From the NCBI RefSeq assembly GCF_006385175.1, contig NZ_VFIY01000004.1:62001-126000 (forward strand): a stretch of 64,000 nucleotides of DNA, written 5' to 3'. Below the pieces are notes generated by a model. It made no database searches and was not told the DNA's origin. It saw only the letters and a program-made list of their open reading frames with translations. Of the stretch, positions 25,490 through 35,132 are shown piece by piece. Position 1 is the stretch's first letter; the number at the start of each line of letters is the position of its first letter. This DNA comes from Emcibacter nanhaiensis. GTDB lineage: Bacteria > Pseudomonadota > Alphaproteobacteria > Sphingomonadales > Emcibacteraceae. The translations under genes were made by a program, and so were the position numbers.

Positions 25490-27976
25490 ATGAAAAAAAT
25501 CCTGTCCACCGTTGCGCTGACTGTTGCACTGGGCGCTGCCCCCGTTGTCGCCCACGCTGCCGACAGCGGCTCTGTCAAGATCATTCGCGACGGCTATGGT
25601 GTGCCGCACATTTATGCCGACGAAACTTATGGGCTGTTTTACGGCTATGGCTATGCGGTGGCCCAGGACCGGCTGTTCCAGATCGAGATGATCCGCCGCT
25701 CGGCCATGGGCACGGTGGCGGAGGTGCTGGGGCCGGACTATCTCTCCTTCGACAAGAAAATCCGCGCCTCCTATGACCTGCGTTCGATCAAGGCCCAGGT
25801 TGCGGCCCTGCCCAAGGAACGCCGCGATATCCTTGACGGCTATGCCGCGGGCATGAACGCCTGGATCAAAGAGGTCGAGAAAGCCCCGGAAAAATGGCTG
25901 CCCCGGGAATATAGCGAGTATGGCTTCACGCCGTCAAAGTGGACCGCAGAGGATGTGGCCATGGTGTTTGTCGGCGCCATCGCCCATCGCTTTTCCGATT
26001 TCAATACCGAGCTTGAGAATCTGGCCTACCTCAATGACCTGATCGCCCGCCACGGCAAGGAGACGGGCTGGCAGATTTTCAACCAGACCAACTGGATCAA
26101 TGACCCCACCGCACCGACCACGGTGCCGGGCCGGAACGCAGGGAAAGTTGCTGAAACGCGTGAAATGCCGACCTATCTCGCAGGGCTTCAGGGCTCCAGC
26201 AAACAGAGGCTGTTGCTCGACCGCGACGGCAGCTATTTTGACGGCACAGAAGAGGAGGCCGAGGCCTACCGGGCAAAAGAACTGGCCGCCACAGGCCTCA
26301 GTGGTCCTGCCGGCTATCCCTCGGCCAGCAATATCTGGGTGGTCGGCAAAAAGAAAGCCAAAGGCGTCAACGGCGTGCTCCTTAACGGACCGCAGTTCGG
26401 CTGGATCACCCCGTCCTATGTCTATAACGTCGGCCTGCATGGCGCCGGCTATGACCTGGTCGGCAATGCCTATTTTGCCTCGCCCGCGGTCTTTTTCGGC
26501 CGCAACGACAAGATCAGCTGGGGCAGCACCGCCGGCATGGGCGACACGGTCGATATCTATGCGGAAAAGCTCAATCCCGCCAATCCCCGCGAATATCTGT
26601 TCGACGGCGTCTATAAGCCCATGGACAAGCGGCTCGAGGTGATCAAAGTCAAAGGCGGGGCGCCGGTAACCATTGAGGTCTGGAGCAGCGTGCACGGCGC
26701 GGTGGAGCAGATGTCTGTGGCCGAGGGCGTCGCCTACACCCGCAAGCGCACCTGGGAGGGCAGGGAGCTCGCCACCCTGATGGCCTTCGTCGATGAAAAT
26801 ACCGCGACCGACTGGGAAAGCTTCATGGAGGCGGCGGCGCGCTGCGCTGTGTCGGTGAACTGGTACTTCCTCGACCAGGCCGGCAACATCGGTTACGCCA
26901 TCGGCGGCCACTATCCGGAGCGTCCCGCGGGCCAGGATCCGCGCCTGCCGGCCAGTGGCACCGGCGACATGGAATGGCAGGGCATGAAACCTTTCTCCAG
27001 CAATGCCCAGGTCTATAATCCTGACACCGGCTATATCGTCAACTGGAACAACAAGCCGTCCGACGACTGGGACAATGCCGATCCCTGGTATTTCATCTGG
27101 ACCAAAGCAGACCGGGTCAATGCGCTCATGCGGGAACTGGAGGCCAAGGACAAGCTCACCGTCAAGGATGTGGAGAAGGTCAATCTCGCTGGTTCCTTCG
27201 CCGATGTGAATGTTCGTTTCTTCCTGCCGCACCTCGAGCGCGCGGTGGCGTCGCTGCCCGACGGTGCGCCGGAAAAACGCCTGGTCAGGCTGCTCGCCGA
27301 CTGGGACAAGCAATGGACCGATGACGACCGGGACGGCTATTACGACAGCCCGGCCAACGCCATCATGCACCAGTGGCTGACCCTGATGCTGGAAAAGACC
27401 CTCAAGGATGACGTGGGCGACAAATTCTTCTATTTCTATGCCTCGCCGGGATACGCCACCGAGCCCATGACTGCCTCGGTCAATGTCTCGCCCGGCGCCC
27501 GGGTGCTCTATAATGCGCTGCAGGGGACAGCAGCCGGGGTGCCGCAAGTCTATGATTTCTTCAACGGCGAGGACAAGGACGTCCTGATCCGCAAGGCGCT
27601 GACCGAGACCCGCAGCGCGCTCAGCAACCGCTTCGGCGGCGATGTGGACCAGTGGCTGCTGCCGGTCGCCAGGCAGATTTTCCGCGGCTATAACTTCTAC
27701 GGCATTCCCCAGACCACGCCCGAACACGCCAAGGCCGCTTATATCAACCTCAACCGCGGTTCGGAAAATAATGTGGTGGTGATGACCGACAAGGGCATCA
27801 CGTCAAAGGATGTGGTGGCCCCGGGGCAATCGGGCTTCATCGCCCCTGACGGTACCGAGGACAGGCACTTCAACGACCAGATGAAGCTTTATGAAAACTT
27901 CCGCTACAAGCCGCTGCCCTTTACCGAGAAGGACGTGAAAAAAGCGGCCAAGAGCACGGTGGTGCTGGAGTATTAG
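25490..27976 (+). CDS. Penicillin acylase family (S45) periplasmic hydrolase
   Basis: The 828-residue precursor has a Sec signal peptide (cleavage near AHAADS) and the layout of N-terminal nucleophile acylases: an alpha chain starting SVKIIRDGYGVPHIYA, a spacer, and a beta chain whose expected N-terminal nucleophile is Ser280 in SASNIWVVG. Further family marks are GPQFGW, SWGSTAGMGD and VNWNNKPSDDWDNADPW. After self-cleavage such enzymes hydrolyse amide bonds of acylated compounds: beta-lactams, acyl-homoserine lactones or N-acyl amino acids. The true substrate is unknown. It ends 4 bp from a convergent gene. Confidence 0.93.
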   Translation: MKKILSTVALTVALGAAPVVAHAADSGSVKIIRDGYGVPHIYADETYGLFYGYGYAVAQDRLFQIEMIRRSAMGTVAEVLGPDYLSFDKKIRASYDLRSIKAQVAALPKERRDILDGYAAGMNAWIKEVEKAPEKWLPREYSEYGFTPSKWTAEDVAMVFVGAIAHRFSDFNTELENLAYLNDLIARHGKETGWQIFNQTNWINDPTAPTTVPGRNAGKVAETREMPTYLAGLQGSSKQRLLLDRDGSYFDGTEEEAEAYRAKELAATGLSGPAGYPSASNIWVVGKKKAKGVNGVLLNGPQFGWITPSYVYNVGLHGAGYDLVGNAYFASPAVFFGRNDKISWGSTAGMGDTVDIYAEKLNPANPREYLFDGVYKPMDKRLEVIKVKGGAPVTIEVWSSVHGAVEQMSVAEGVAYTRKRTWEGRELATLMAFVDENTATDWESFMEAAARCAVSVNWYFLDQAGNIGYAIGGHYPERPAGQDPRLPASGTGDMEWQGMKPFSSNAQVYNPDTGYIVNWNNKPSDDWDNADPWYFIWTKADRVNALMRELEAKDKLTVKDVEKVNLAGSFADVNVRFFLPHLERAVASLPDGAPEKRLVRLLADWDKQWTDDDRDGYYDSPANAIMHQWLTLMLEKTLKDDVGDKFFYFYASPGYATEPMTASVNVSPGARVLYNALQGTAAGVPQVYDFFNGEDKDVLIRKALTETRSALSNRFGGDVDQWLLPVARQIFRGYNFYGIPQTTPEHAKAAYINLNRGSENNVVVMTDKGITSKDVVAPGQSGFIAPDGTEDRHFNDQMKLYENFRYKPLPFTEKDVKKAAKSTVVLEY

Positions 27977-27979
27977 GGC

Positions 27980-28789
27980 TTAGAGGAACCGTGCAATCAC
28001 ATCCCGGTAATTGCGGCTGACCTGCAGCTCGGCGCCGCCGTCGAGCACGATCTCATATTTCCCGCCGGAGGTCGGGCGCAGTTCCTTGACCTTGTTGAGA
28101 TTGATGATGGTGGAGCGATGGACCCGCTGGAATATCTCAGGGTTGAGCCTCTTGACCATATTCTTCATGGTTTCGCGCAGGATATGGGTCTTGCCCTCCG
28201 CATGCAGGCACATATAGTCGCCGGCGGCGTCGATCCAGTCGATGGTGCTGACATCCACCCGGGTGATCTGGCCCCGGTCCTTGATGCTGAGGTGGCTTTC
28301 AAAGGGGGAGGAGGCGCTGAGCTCGGTATTGTTGATGATTTCGCTGAGCTCTTCCGGCGGCTCGTCCATAGAGCGCATCAGGTCCACCAGGCGCGCATTC
28401 TGCTCGATGGCGAGCCGTTCCTGCAGTTGTTCGCGCACCCGCTGGATACTTTGCGCGAGCCGGTCTTCCTCCACCGGTTTCAGCAAATAATCGAGCGCGT
28501 GGGATTCAAAGGCCTGGATGGCGTAATTGTCATAGGCGGTGACAAACACAATCAGCGGCAGTTCCTCGCGGATCAGGCTTTTGACCACGGCGAAACCGTC
28601 AAAGCCCGGCATCTGGATGTCGAGGAACACCAGGTCCGGTTTTTCGGTTTTAATGGCCTTGATGGCCTCGCGGCCGTTGGCGCAGGTGCCGATGATTTCT
28701 ATATCGTCGAATTCCTCGAGACGGATCTGCAACCCGCGCAGGGCCAGGGGTTCGTCGTCTACCAGCAGGGTTCTTATCTTTTTTGTCAT
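27980..28789 (-). CDS. LytTR-family response regulator
   Basis: A 269-residue regulator with a receiver domain (LLVDDEP, phosphoacceptor Asp57 in FLDIQMPG, switch Thr in VTAYD, Lys in LLKP) and a C-terminal LytTR DNA-binding domain (IDWIDAAGDYMCLHAEG, VHRSTIINLNKV). It overlaps the upstream kinase gene by 4 bp and is the last gene of the RND-adaptor-kinase-regulator unit, so its likely target is this operon or genes for envelope stress. DNA binding sites were not identified. Confidence 0.94.
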   Translation of the reverse strand: MTKKIRTLLVDDEPLALRGLQIRLEEFDDIEIIGTCANGREAIKAIKTEKPDLVFLDIQMPGFDGFAVVKSLIREELPLIVFVTAYDNYAIQAFESHALDYLLKPVEEDRLAQSIQRVREQLQERLAIEQNARLVDLMRSMDEPPEELSEIINNTELSASSPFESHLSIKDRGQITRVDVSTIDWIDAAGDYMCLHAEGKTHILRETMKNMVKRLNPEIFQRVHRSTIINLNKVKELRPTSGGKYEIVLDGGAELQVSRNYRDVIARFL

Positions 28790-29886
28790 TCTGCAACCTC
28801 AGGCAATTTTTCCTCTTTGACTTCGTAGGGAATTTTTATGGTTATTTTCAGCCCCTTGGGCGAATTGGAGCCGATGGTCAGTTCATGGTCATCGGGATAA
28901 AGCTGTTCCAGCCGGTTACGGGTATTGGCAATGCCGACGCCGCTGGAGGTCATGGGAATTTCCTTGTGCACGGCGAGGCCCGGGCCGTTGTCGGACAGCA
29001 CGATGACCAGCTTGTCATCCTCGACCGTGGCGCGGAGCGTGATCCTGCCGCCGTCTTCCAGCGGCGCGATGGCGTATTTGATGGCGTTCTCGACCAGCGG
29101 CTGCAACAGCAGGCTCGGGATCATGGCGAGCTTGGCCTGTTCAGAGACCTCGAAATCCAGCTCGAGCCGGTCCTGGAAGCGCACTTTCTCGATATCGAGA
29201 TAGAGCCACAGGGCATAGAGCTCCTCGTCCACCGTCATTTTCTGCATGGGCTGGCTGACCAGGCTGAACCGCAAAAAGGCACTGAGCTTGGACAGCATAT
29301 TGTTGGCTTCCTTGGTCTGTTTGTCCAGCACCAGCGTGGAGATGGCGTTGAGGGTGTTGAACAGGAAATGCGGGTTCAGCTGATAGCGCAGCATCTTGAG
29401 CTGAGCCTGATGGGCCTGAGCCATGGCCTGCAGGTATTTTTCCCGCTGTTCCTGCAGTTCGATCTGGTTGTTGATGATAAAATAAAGCCCGGTCCAGGTC
29501 AGCAGCACGAATACGTCATAGAGCGCGTTGGACAGGAATTCCCAGCCGCGCGGGTTCCAGTCCGGCTCGTAAGTCTGCACGTAAGTCCAGACCTCGACCG
29601 TGGAAAAGATCAGTGAACCAATCACCACGGCGGTGGTCACCGACAGCAGCATGGTCACCGGCGGCGGCGAGACCTGCCGCAGTTTCTGGTAAATATAGCG
29701 CAGCCCCAGGGTGATGATAAAACCGCCGAGGGTGCCGAACAGGGTGGCATAGAAATATTCCGGATCCCGGCCGTGGGCGTAGCCGTTCAGGGTGCGGATG
29801 GCGCAGAAAGCAATCCAGCCGGTGACCTGCAACAGCCAGAAAATGCTTTCCTTATACTGGATGATATTCCTGAGTTTAGTCTTCAA
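28786..29886 (-). CDS. LytS/YehU-type sensor histidine kinase
   Basis: A 366-residue membrane kinase with four predicted membrane segments in residues 15-140, a short coiled coil (QIELQEQREKYLQAMAQAHQ), the His_kinase domain with phosphoacceptor His173 in QLNPHFLFNTLNAIS, and a HATPase with N-box PLVENAIKYAI and G-box SDNGPGLAV. There is no separate sensor domain; the signal is probably sensed in the membrane. It follows the adaptor gene by 29 bp. Confidence 0.93.
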   Translation of the reverse strand: MKTKLRNIIQYKESIFWLLQVTGWIAFCAIRTLNGYAHGRDPEYFYATLFGTLGGFIITLGLRYIYQKLRQVSPPPVTMLLSVTTAVVIGSLIFSTVEVWTYVQTYEPDWNPRGWEFLSNALYDVFVLLTWTGLYFIINNQIELQEQREKYLQAMAQAHQAQLKMLRYQLNPHFLFNTLNAISTLVLDKQTKEANNMLSKLSAFLRFSLVSQPMQKMTVDEELYALWLYLDIEKVRFQDRLELDFEVSEQAKLAMIPSLLLQPLVENAIKYAIAPLEDGGRITLRATVEDDKLVIVLSDNGPGLAVHKEIPMTSSGVGIANTRNRLEQLYPDDHELTIGSNSPKGLKITIKIPYEVKEEKLPEVAE

Positions 29887-29915
29887 ACGATCTCAAGTCC
29901 CTGTTCAACGTTACT

Positions 29916-31022
29916 TCAGGACAGGTCGCTGCCGGAGACCACCTCCACATCCTGTCCTGCCCTCAGGGTTTCACCGCCACGGATGATGACCCTGTCACCG
30001 GCCTTCAGGTTACCCTGCACCTCGATCAGATTGTCTTCAACGGCGCCGGTATTGACGGCGACATTTTCCGACTTGCCCTCATCATTGACCCGGAACACAT
30101 AATTGCGGCCGGCGCGGACGATCAGGGCATCCCTCGGGATGGCCGTGACCGTGCGGGGCAGATCCTTCGGCAGGTTAACCCTGACGGCAGACCCTATTAT
30201 CCACAAGTTTTCAGGGATTTCCAGACGGATTTCCACCATGCGGCTGACATTGTCGCCAACCGGGATGATGGCGCGGATCGGGGTGGCGATGCGCTCGGTC
30301 CCGTTTGTCACGGTGATATTCATGCCGGCTTTCAGTCCTTTCACCAGGGCGAGGGGAGCCTGGGCGGTGATTTCCGTCTCCTTGGTGTCGACCAGGCGCA
30401 CCACTTCGCTGCCGGCGGAGACATATTCACCGACCGAGATAAAGCGTTCGACCACCCAGCCCGGGACCGGGGCCCGGATCACGCTTTTGTCCAGCAGGTA
30501 TTTGGTCCGGTCCCGTTCCGCCTTGGCCTGTTCCAGCTGTTGCTTGAGCACGTCGAGGGCGGAGACGGCTTCGTCATAGCGGGCTTCGGATATATTGTCC
30601 CTTTTCAGCAGGGTTGCGAGGCGGGCGACTTCCTTCTGCCGGAAGGTGATCTGGGCTTCGGCGCTTTTGATATCCGCTTCCCGGTTGGTGAGGTCAAGGG
30701 TCAGCAGCCGGGTGTTCAGGCGGGCGACGGGATCACCCTGTTTGACCTGGGTGCCCACTTCCGCGACCCAGTCCACCGTGGCGGAGGTTTCTGCCGCCAG
30801 GCGGGAATCATGCATGCTGATGACGCTGCCCGGCACCGTCAGGGTCGGCGCCATTTCGGTGCTGACCACTTTCTCCACGACCACCCGCGGTTTCGGCATG
30901 TCCTGGGCCTGTGCGCCCATTGGCGCGGCGACGGGCAGGGCCAGCAGCAACAGCAGGCCGGCTTTTCCGCTCGCACGGGTAAATTTATTTATTCCATTAT
31001 GGAGAACCGCAGAAAGGGTCAT
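29916..31022 (-). CDS. RND efflux periplasmic adaptor (membrane fusion protein)
   Basis: A 368-residue HlyD/AcrA-type adaptor with a signal peptide (LLLLLALPVAAPMGAQA), a barrel-sandwich hybrid (DWVAEVGTQVKQGDPVARL and APVPGWVVERFISVGEYV), a short alpha-hairpin with EAQITFRQKEVARLATLLKR, and a beta-barrel domain. It bridges the inner-membrane pump and an outer-membrane channel. Its start overlaps the end of the pump gene by 4 bp. No channel gene is in the cluster; the TolC protein at 61537 is a candidate. Confidence 0.94.
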   Translation of the reverse strand: MTLSAVLHNGINKFTRASGKAGLLLLLALPVAAPMGAQAQDMPKPRVVVEKVVSTEMAPTLTVPGSVISMHDSRLAAETSATVDWVAEVGTQVKQGDPVARLNTRLLTLDLTNREADIKSAEAQITFRQKEVARLATLLKRDNISEARYDEAVSALDVLKQQLEQAKAERDRTKYLLDKSVIRAPVPGWVVERFISVGEYVSAGSEVVRLVDTKETEITAQAPLALVKGLKAGMNITVTNGTERIATPIRAIIPVGDNVSRMVEIRLEIPENLWIIGSAVRVNLPKDLPRTVTAIPRDALIVRAGRNYVFRVNDEGKSENVAVNTGAVEDNLIEVQGNLKAGDRVIIRGGETLRAGQDVEVVSGSDLS

Positions 31023-34000
31023 TCTCCCACTCCTATCATTTTATCGTCTTCTTGTGCGTAAGTCCGGTTGCTGACCACAATCTTCGGGCGCAGGTTGCTA
31101 CGGCCCAGCTGCAGCAGGCTCGGCATCAGCAACAGGGTAAAGATGGTGCTGACCGTCATGCCGCCGACAATGCTGGCGGCGAGGCCGCGGTAAATGGCGC
31201 TGCCTTCACCCGGGAACATCAGCAGCGGCAGCATGCCGACAATGCTGGTCAGGGTGCTCATCAGGATCGGCCGCATGCGCAGTTCAAGGGCGGTTTGCAC
31301 GGCTTCGGAACGCTCTGAGCCTTCACTTTCCGCCTTGCGGGTCTGTACCACCAGCAGGATGGCGTTATTGACCACCAGGCCGAGCAGGATGATGAAACCG
31401 ATCATGGTCAGCAGGTCCAGCGGCTGGAAGGTTATCAGGTTCAGCAGCCGGATGGCAGCCACGCCGCCAACGGTGGCCAGCGGGATGGAGATCACCACCA
31501 GCGCCGCGTCTTTCGGTGACTTGAACAGGGCGGCCAGGATCAGGAACAGCAGGCCGAAAGCGAGCAGGAAGTTGGTGCCGAGGCTGTTGACGGCCTGTTT
31601 GAGCTGGTTGGCGCTACCACCGTAAATGATGCTGCCTTCCTCACCCAGGGCTTCCCGGGCGGCGGGCTCGACTTTTTCCCTGATGATTTCCAGCGCTTCC
31701 TGCAGCGCCATGCCTTTGGGCGGCACCACGTCGATGCTCATGGTCCGGCGGCCGTTGGTGCGTTTGATAAACTGCGGGCCGACAGTGGCCTCCACATTGG
31801 CCAGTTCGCCAAGCTGCATGATGCCGCCGCTAGTGGTGGCCAGCGGAATGGCGGCAATATCTTCGCCATTTTCGCCGGGCGCGGTTTTCAGGATGATGTT
31901 CATCCGTTTGTCGCCGTCGAAATATTCACCAACATAGAGGCCGCTGCCGAGGGTCTGGACCACCCGGGCTACTTCATTTCGGCTCCAGCCGGCTTCCTGG
32001 ATGCGGCGGTCGTTAGGGGTGATAATCAGCTGCGGCTGGGTCTGTTCGCCGGATTGCTGGGCCCGGACCATGGCCTCGGGCATGACCTCGCGGATCAACT
32101 CCGTGACCCTGGCGGACGCTTTCGCGAGAACCTCTTCATCCGAAGACTGGACATTAATTTCGATGCTGCCGTTGCCGCCAAAGCCGCCGAACAGGTTACC
32201 CTGGCCGCCAAAGGCCTGGACATCGGGCAGGCCGGCGGTGATTTCCTCTTTGACGACTTTTTCCAGTTCCTTAACCATGCCTTGGTCCTTGGCGCGGATG
32301 CCGATGGTGCCGCCCTGTCCGCCGTTCCAGGTCAGGATGTAATAGTTCTTGAGGGCCGGCTGTTTTTCGCCTTTCATATAGGGATCAAGCCGTTCGACAA
32401 TGGTGGCGGTGATTTCGTTGCGCAACACGTCGGACGATGTGCCGGGAGGAATCTGCAGGAACATGTCCACGGCGTCGCGTTTCACCGGCGGCAGATAGTC
32501 CATTTTCGGGAACATCAGCCAGCTGCTGAGGAGCGACAGGCCGATCAGGCCGAAAATCCAGCCATAGCGTTTTCTCGGCGTATTGGTGACTTTCATGATG
32601 CCGGCGGAAATGCGCTTCCAGGTGGCCTTGTTGCGGTCTTCCGGCATCTTGCCGTGCATGAAGTGCTTGTTGGCGACGGGCAGAATCGTCACCGCCACCA
32701 CCAGCGAGAAGCTGACGGCAATGGCAATGGTCAGGGCCAGGTCGGCAAACAGCTGTCCTTCAACATCCTCGAGGAACAGCACCGGGATAAAGATCGCCAC
32801 GGTTGTCGCCGTGGAAGCCAGCAGCGCGCCCCAGACCTGCTGGGCGCCTACCTGGCAGGCGTCGGTATCCTTGAGGCCCTTTTCCCGGAGACGGCAGATG
32901 TTTTCCATCACCACGATGGCGGCGTCAAGCACCATACCGGTGGCGAAGGCAAGACCGGCCAGGGAAATCACATTGAGGCTGCGGCCGGTCAGTTGCAGGA
33001 CGATGAAAGTGGCGAGCAGGCAGACCGGGATCGTGGTGGCGATAATGAAGGTGGCCCGGGTCTGGCGCAGGAACCACCACAGGATGCCGACGGCAAAAGC
33101 CACACCGATCAGAAGGTTGGAGCTGAGCAGTCCGATCGCCCGTTTGATGAAAACGGAAGGATCGAAGGACTTCTGCATGGTCAGGCCCTTTTCCTTCAGG
33201 ATGGTTTCATTCAGTTCGTCCGCCAGAGCATTGACCCGCTCGATGGTGGCCAGGGTATTGGCACCCGGCTCCTTGAAAATATTCAGCGACAGGGCCGGGT
33301 TGCCGTTCTGGATGCCCACGTCGGTCAGTGTGCCGCGCTGGACCTTGATGTCGGCGATATCGCCCAGGCGGATCGGGGTGCCGTCGCGCCAGTCCAGGAT
33401 CATGTTGCTGAGATATTCCGGTGTATAGCGGCCCTGGAACCTCAGGGTATAGCGCTTGCGGCCTTCCTCGATGGTGCCGCCGGACACATCACGGGACTGG
33501 CCGGCAAGCTGGGCCACGCGGGGGATCTGGATATTCAGCTGCGCCGCCTTGAAGGGGTCGAAAATGATCTGGACCTCTTCCTCTGGCATATTGGTTTCAT
33601 TGTCGACCCTGGCCACGCCTTCCAGCGATTCAATCCGCGGGATAATAGTGTCGTTGACATACTGCATATAGTCCTCGACATCATTCGAGTTACCCGGCAG
33701 TTTCTGGATGAAATAATAAATCAGCCGGTCGCTGTCCTGACCGCCGCCCATGTTCAGGACGGGCTGGTCCGCATCGGCGGGCAGGGGGGGCATGCGGTTG
33801 AGCCGGCTGATAACATCCAGCAGGGTTTTGTCCATATTGGTGGAAATGCCGAACTGAAGGTTGGCCCAGGCGCCGCCCTGGTTGGAATAGACATTCAGTT
33901 CCTCGAGCCCGGGAATGCCCTGGAGAATATCCTCAAGGGGCTCGGTGATTTCAGACTCCACTTCGGTGGGGGAGGCCGCCCGCCAGGGCGTCCAGATGGA

Positions 34001-34135
34001 AACCTGGGGGTATTCGATATTGGGGAACAGCTGGACCGGCAGTTTGCTGATGCTGAAGGCGCCGAAAAGAAAGATAATGGCCACGATAACGGCAACGACG
34101 GCCGGGTTTTTCAGGCTTTTCTCTGTCCAATTCAT
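31019..34135 (-). CDS. RND efflux pump, inner-membrane permease
   Basis: A 1,038-residue resistance-nodulation-division transporter (AcrB superfamily). It shows the first span after MNWTEKSLKNP, the EVESEITEPLEDILQGIPG porter loop, the GMVLDAAIVVMENI span with the proton-relay Asp, and a second half with GLVVNNAILLV. Length is normal. Its divergence from the HAE-1 multidrug type leaves the substrate open (drugs, lipids or metals). It is the first gene of a reverse-strand operon; its leader RNA can fold over the ribosome binding site. Confidence 0.95.
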   Translation of the reverse strand: MNWTEKSLKNPAVVAVIVAIIFLFGAFSISKLPVQLFPNIEYPQVSIWTPWRAASPTEVESEITEPLEDILQGIPGLEELNVYSNQGGAWANLQFGISTNMDKTLLDVISRLNRMPPLPADADQPVLNMGGGQDSDRLIYYFIQKLPGNSNDVEDYMQYVNDTIIPRIESLEGVARVDNETNMPEEEVQIIFDPFKAAQLNIQIPRVAQLAGQSRDVSGGTIEEGRKRYTLRFQGRYTPEYLSNMILDWRDGTPIRLGDIADIKVQRGTLTDVGIQNGNPALSLNIFKEPGANTLATIERVNALADELNETILKEKGLTMQKSFDPSVFIKRAIGLLSSNLLIGVAFAVGILWWFLRQTRATFIIATTIPVCLLATFIVLQLTGRSLNVISLAGLAFATGMVLDAAIVVMENICRLREKGLKDTDACQVGAQQVWGALLASTATTVAIFIPVLFLEDVEGQLFADLALTIAIAVSFSLVVAVTILPVANKHFMHGKMPEDRNKATWKRISAGIMKVTNTPRKRYGWIFGLIGLSLLSSWLMFPKMDYLPPVKRDAVDMFLQIPPGTSSDVLRNEITATIVERLDPYMKGEKQPALKNYYILTWNGGQGGTIGIRAKDQGMVKELEKVVKEEITAGLPDVQAFGGQGNLFGGFGGNGSIEINVQSSDEEVLAKASARVTELIREVMPEAMVRAQQSGEQTQPQLIITPNDRRIQEAGWSRNEVARVVQTLGSGLYVGEYFDGDKRMNIILKTAPGENGEDIAAIPLATTSGGIMQLGELANVEATVGPQFIKRTNGRRTMSIDVVPPKGMALQEALEIIREKVEPAAREALGEEGSIIYGGSANQLKQAVNSLGTNFLLAFGLLFLILAALFKSPKDAALVVISIPLATVGGVAAIRLLNLITFQPLDLLTMIGFIILLGLVVNNAILLVVQTRKAESEGSERSEAVQTALELRMRPILMSTLTSIVGMLPLLMFPGEGSAIYRGLAASIVGGMTVSTIFTLLLMPSLLQLGRSNLRPKIVVSNRTYAQEDDKMIGVGE

Positions 34136-34141
34136 GTCAAT

Positions 34142-34195
34142 CCCCTGTCCCTGGATGATGTCCTTAGGTTGTTCTCATCATCCGGGATACAGGGG
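34142..34195 (-). promoter_or_regulatory. Leader hairpin sequestering the ribosome binding site of the RND gene
   Basis: Read on the minus strand, CCCCTGT-AT-CCC-GGATGATG (34195 to 34176) can pair with CATCATCC-A-GGG-ACAGGGG (34160 to 34142) around a 15-nt loop. That makes 18 base pairs with two small bulges. The 3' arm ends in CAGGGG, 6 nt before the ATG, and is the only good Shine-Dalgarno sequence, so the fold would block translation. There is no T-run, so it is not a terminator. Confidence 0.6.
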
Positions 34196-34277
34196 AAATT
34201 ATACAATTGGTATCTGTTTGCGATAAGCCGTTGGAAATTGGCGACGAACGGCTTAACGCTATTTGAAATAGTGGTTT

Positions 34278-35132
34278 TTAGCCCTGGCTCGGCATGGAAA
34301 TGACATGCATATCCATCTGCGGATAGGGGATATTGATGCCTTTTTCATCCAGCTTGTGCTTGATGTTTTTGGTCAGGGCGAATTTCACCGGCCAGTAGTT
34401 GGCGTTGGCCGCCCAGGCCCGGACAATAATATTGACGGAACTGTCGCCAAGTTCGCCGACAAACATGGCGGCCTCGGGATCCTTCAGCACGCGCTCGTCG
34501 GCATCAAGGACCTCGCCGATCGCCTTCATGGCGTCATCGATATTGTCGTCATAGCCGATGCCGATGACCAGGTCCACACGACGGTTGGTATGGTGGCTGT
34601 AATTCTTGATGGAAGAGCCCCAGATGGCGCTGTTGGGAACAACAATCTGGATATTGTCACCGGTGGCCATTTCGGTCACAAACAGGCCGAGATTTTTAAC
34701 GGATCCTGCATGGCCGGCAGCTTCGATAAAGTCCCCGACCTTGAACGGTCGGAAGATCAGCAGCATGACGCCGGCGGCCACATTGCTGAGCGTGCCCTGC
34801 AAAGCCAGGCCGATGGCGAGGGAGGCGGCACCGAGGATGGCGATCAGGCTGGCGGTTTCCACGCCGAACCGGCCCAGGACCGCGATCAAGGTGAAGATCA
34901 GGATGACATAGCGGACCAGGCTGGCAAAAAAGGAAGTCAGGGTTGCGTCGACTTTTTCGCTCTTGCTGAGCAGTTTCCTCGTCCCGTTGCGGGCCCAGTT
35001 GGCGATGATCCAACCGACGATCAGGGTCAACAGGGCAAACAGGACATTCAGTCCGTAGGTTTCAACATAAAACATGATGGTATCCATATTTTCCATCACT
35101 GTTTTTTGCACTTGTTCTACATTTTCTTCCAT
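34278..35132 (-). CDS. mscS: MscS-family small-conductance mechanosensitive channel
   Basis: A 284-residue protein with three membrane segments; the pore helix TM3 is LAIGLALQGTLSNVAAG, followed by the MscS beta domain signature FRPFKVGDFIEAAG and NSAIWGSSIKNYSHHTNRR. Length matches E. coli MscS. Channels of this family open on hypo-osmotic shock. It is encoded alone, with a 142-bp gap to the RND operon on the same strand. Confidence 0.95.
   Translation of the reverse strand: MEENVEQVQKTVMENMDTIMFYVETYGLNVLFALLTLIVGWIIANWARNGTRKLLSKSEKVDATLTSFFASLVRYVILIFTLIAVLGRFGVETASLIAILGAASLAIGLALQGTLSNVAAGVMLLIFRPFKVGDFIEAAGHAGSVKNLGLFVTEMATGDNIQIVVPNSAIWGSSIKNYSHHTNRRVDLVIGIGYDDNIDDAMKAIGEVLDADERVLKDPEAAMFVGELGDSSVNIIVRAWAANANYWPVKFALTKNIKHKLDEKGINIPYPQMDMHVISMPSQG

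Noticed and set aside
25934-27727. 597-codon reverse-strand frame
   Set aside because: Complement of the acylase gene; no recognisable domain.
32054-34303. 749-codon forward frame
   Set aside because: Complement of the RND gene; Asp/Gly/His-rich shadow.
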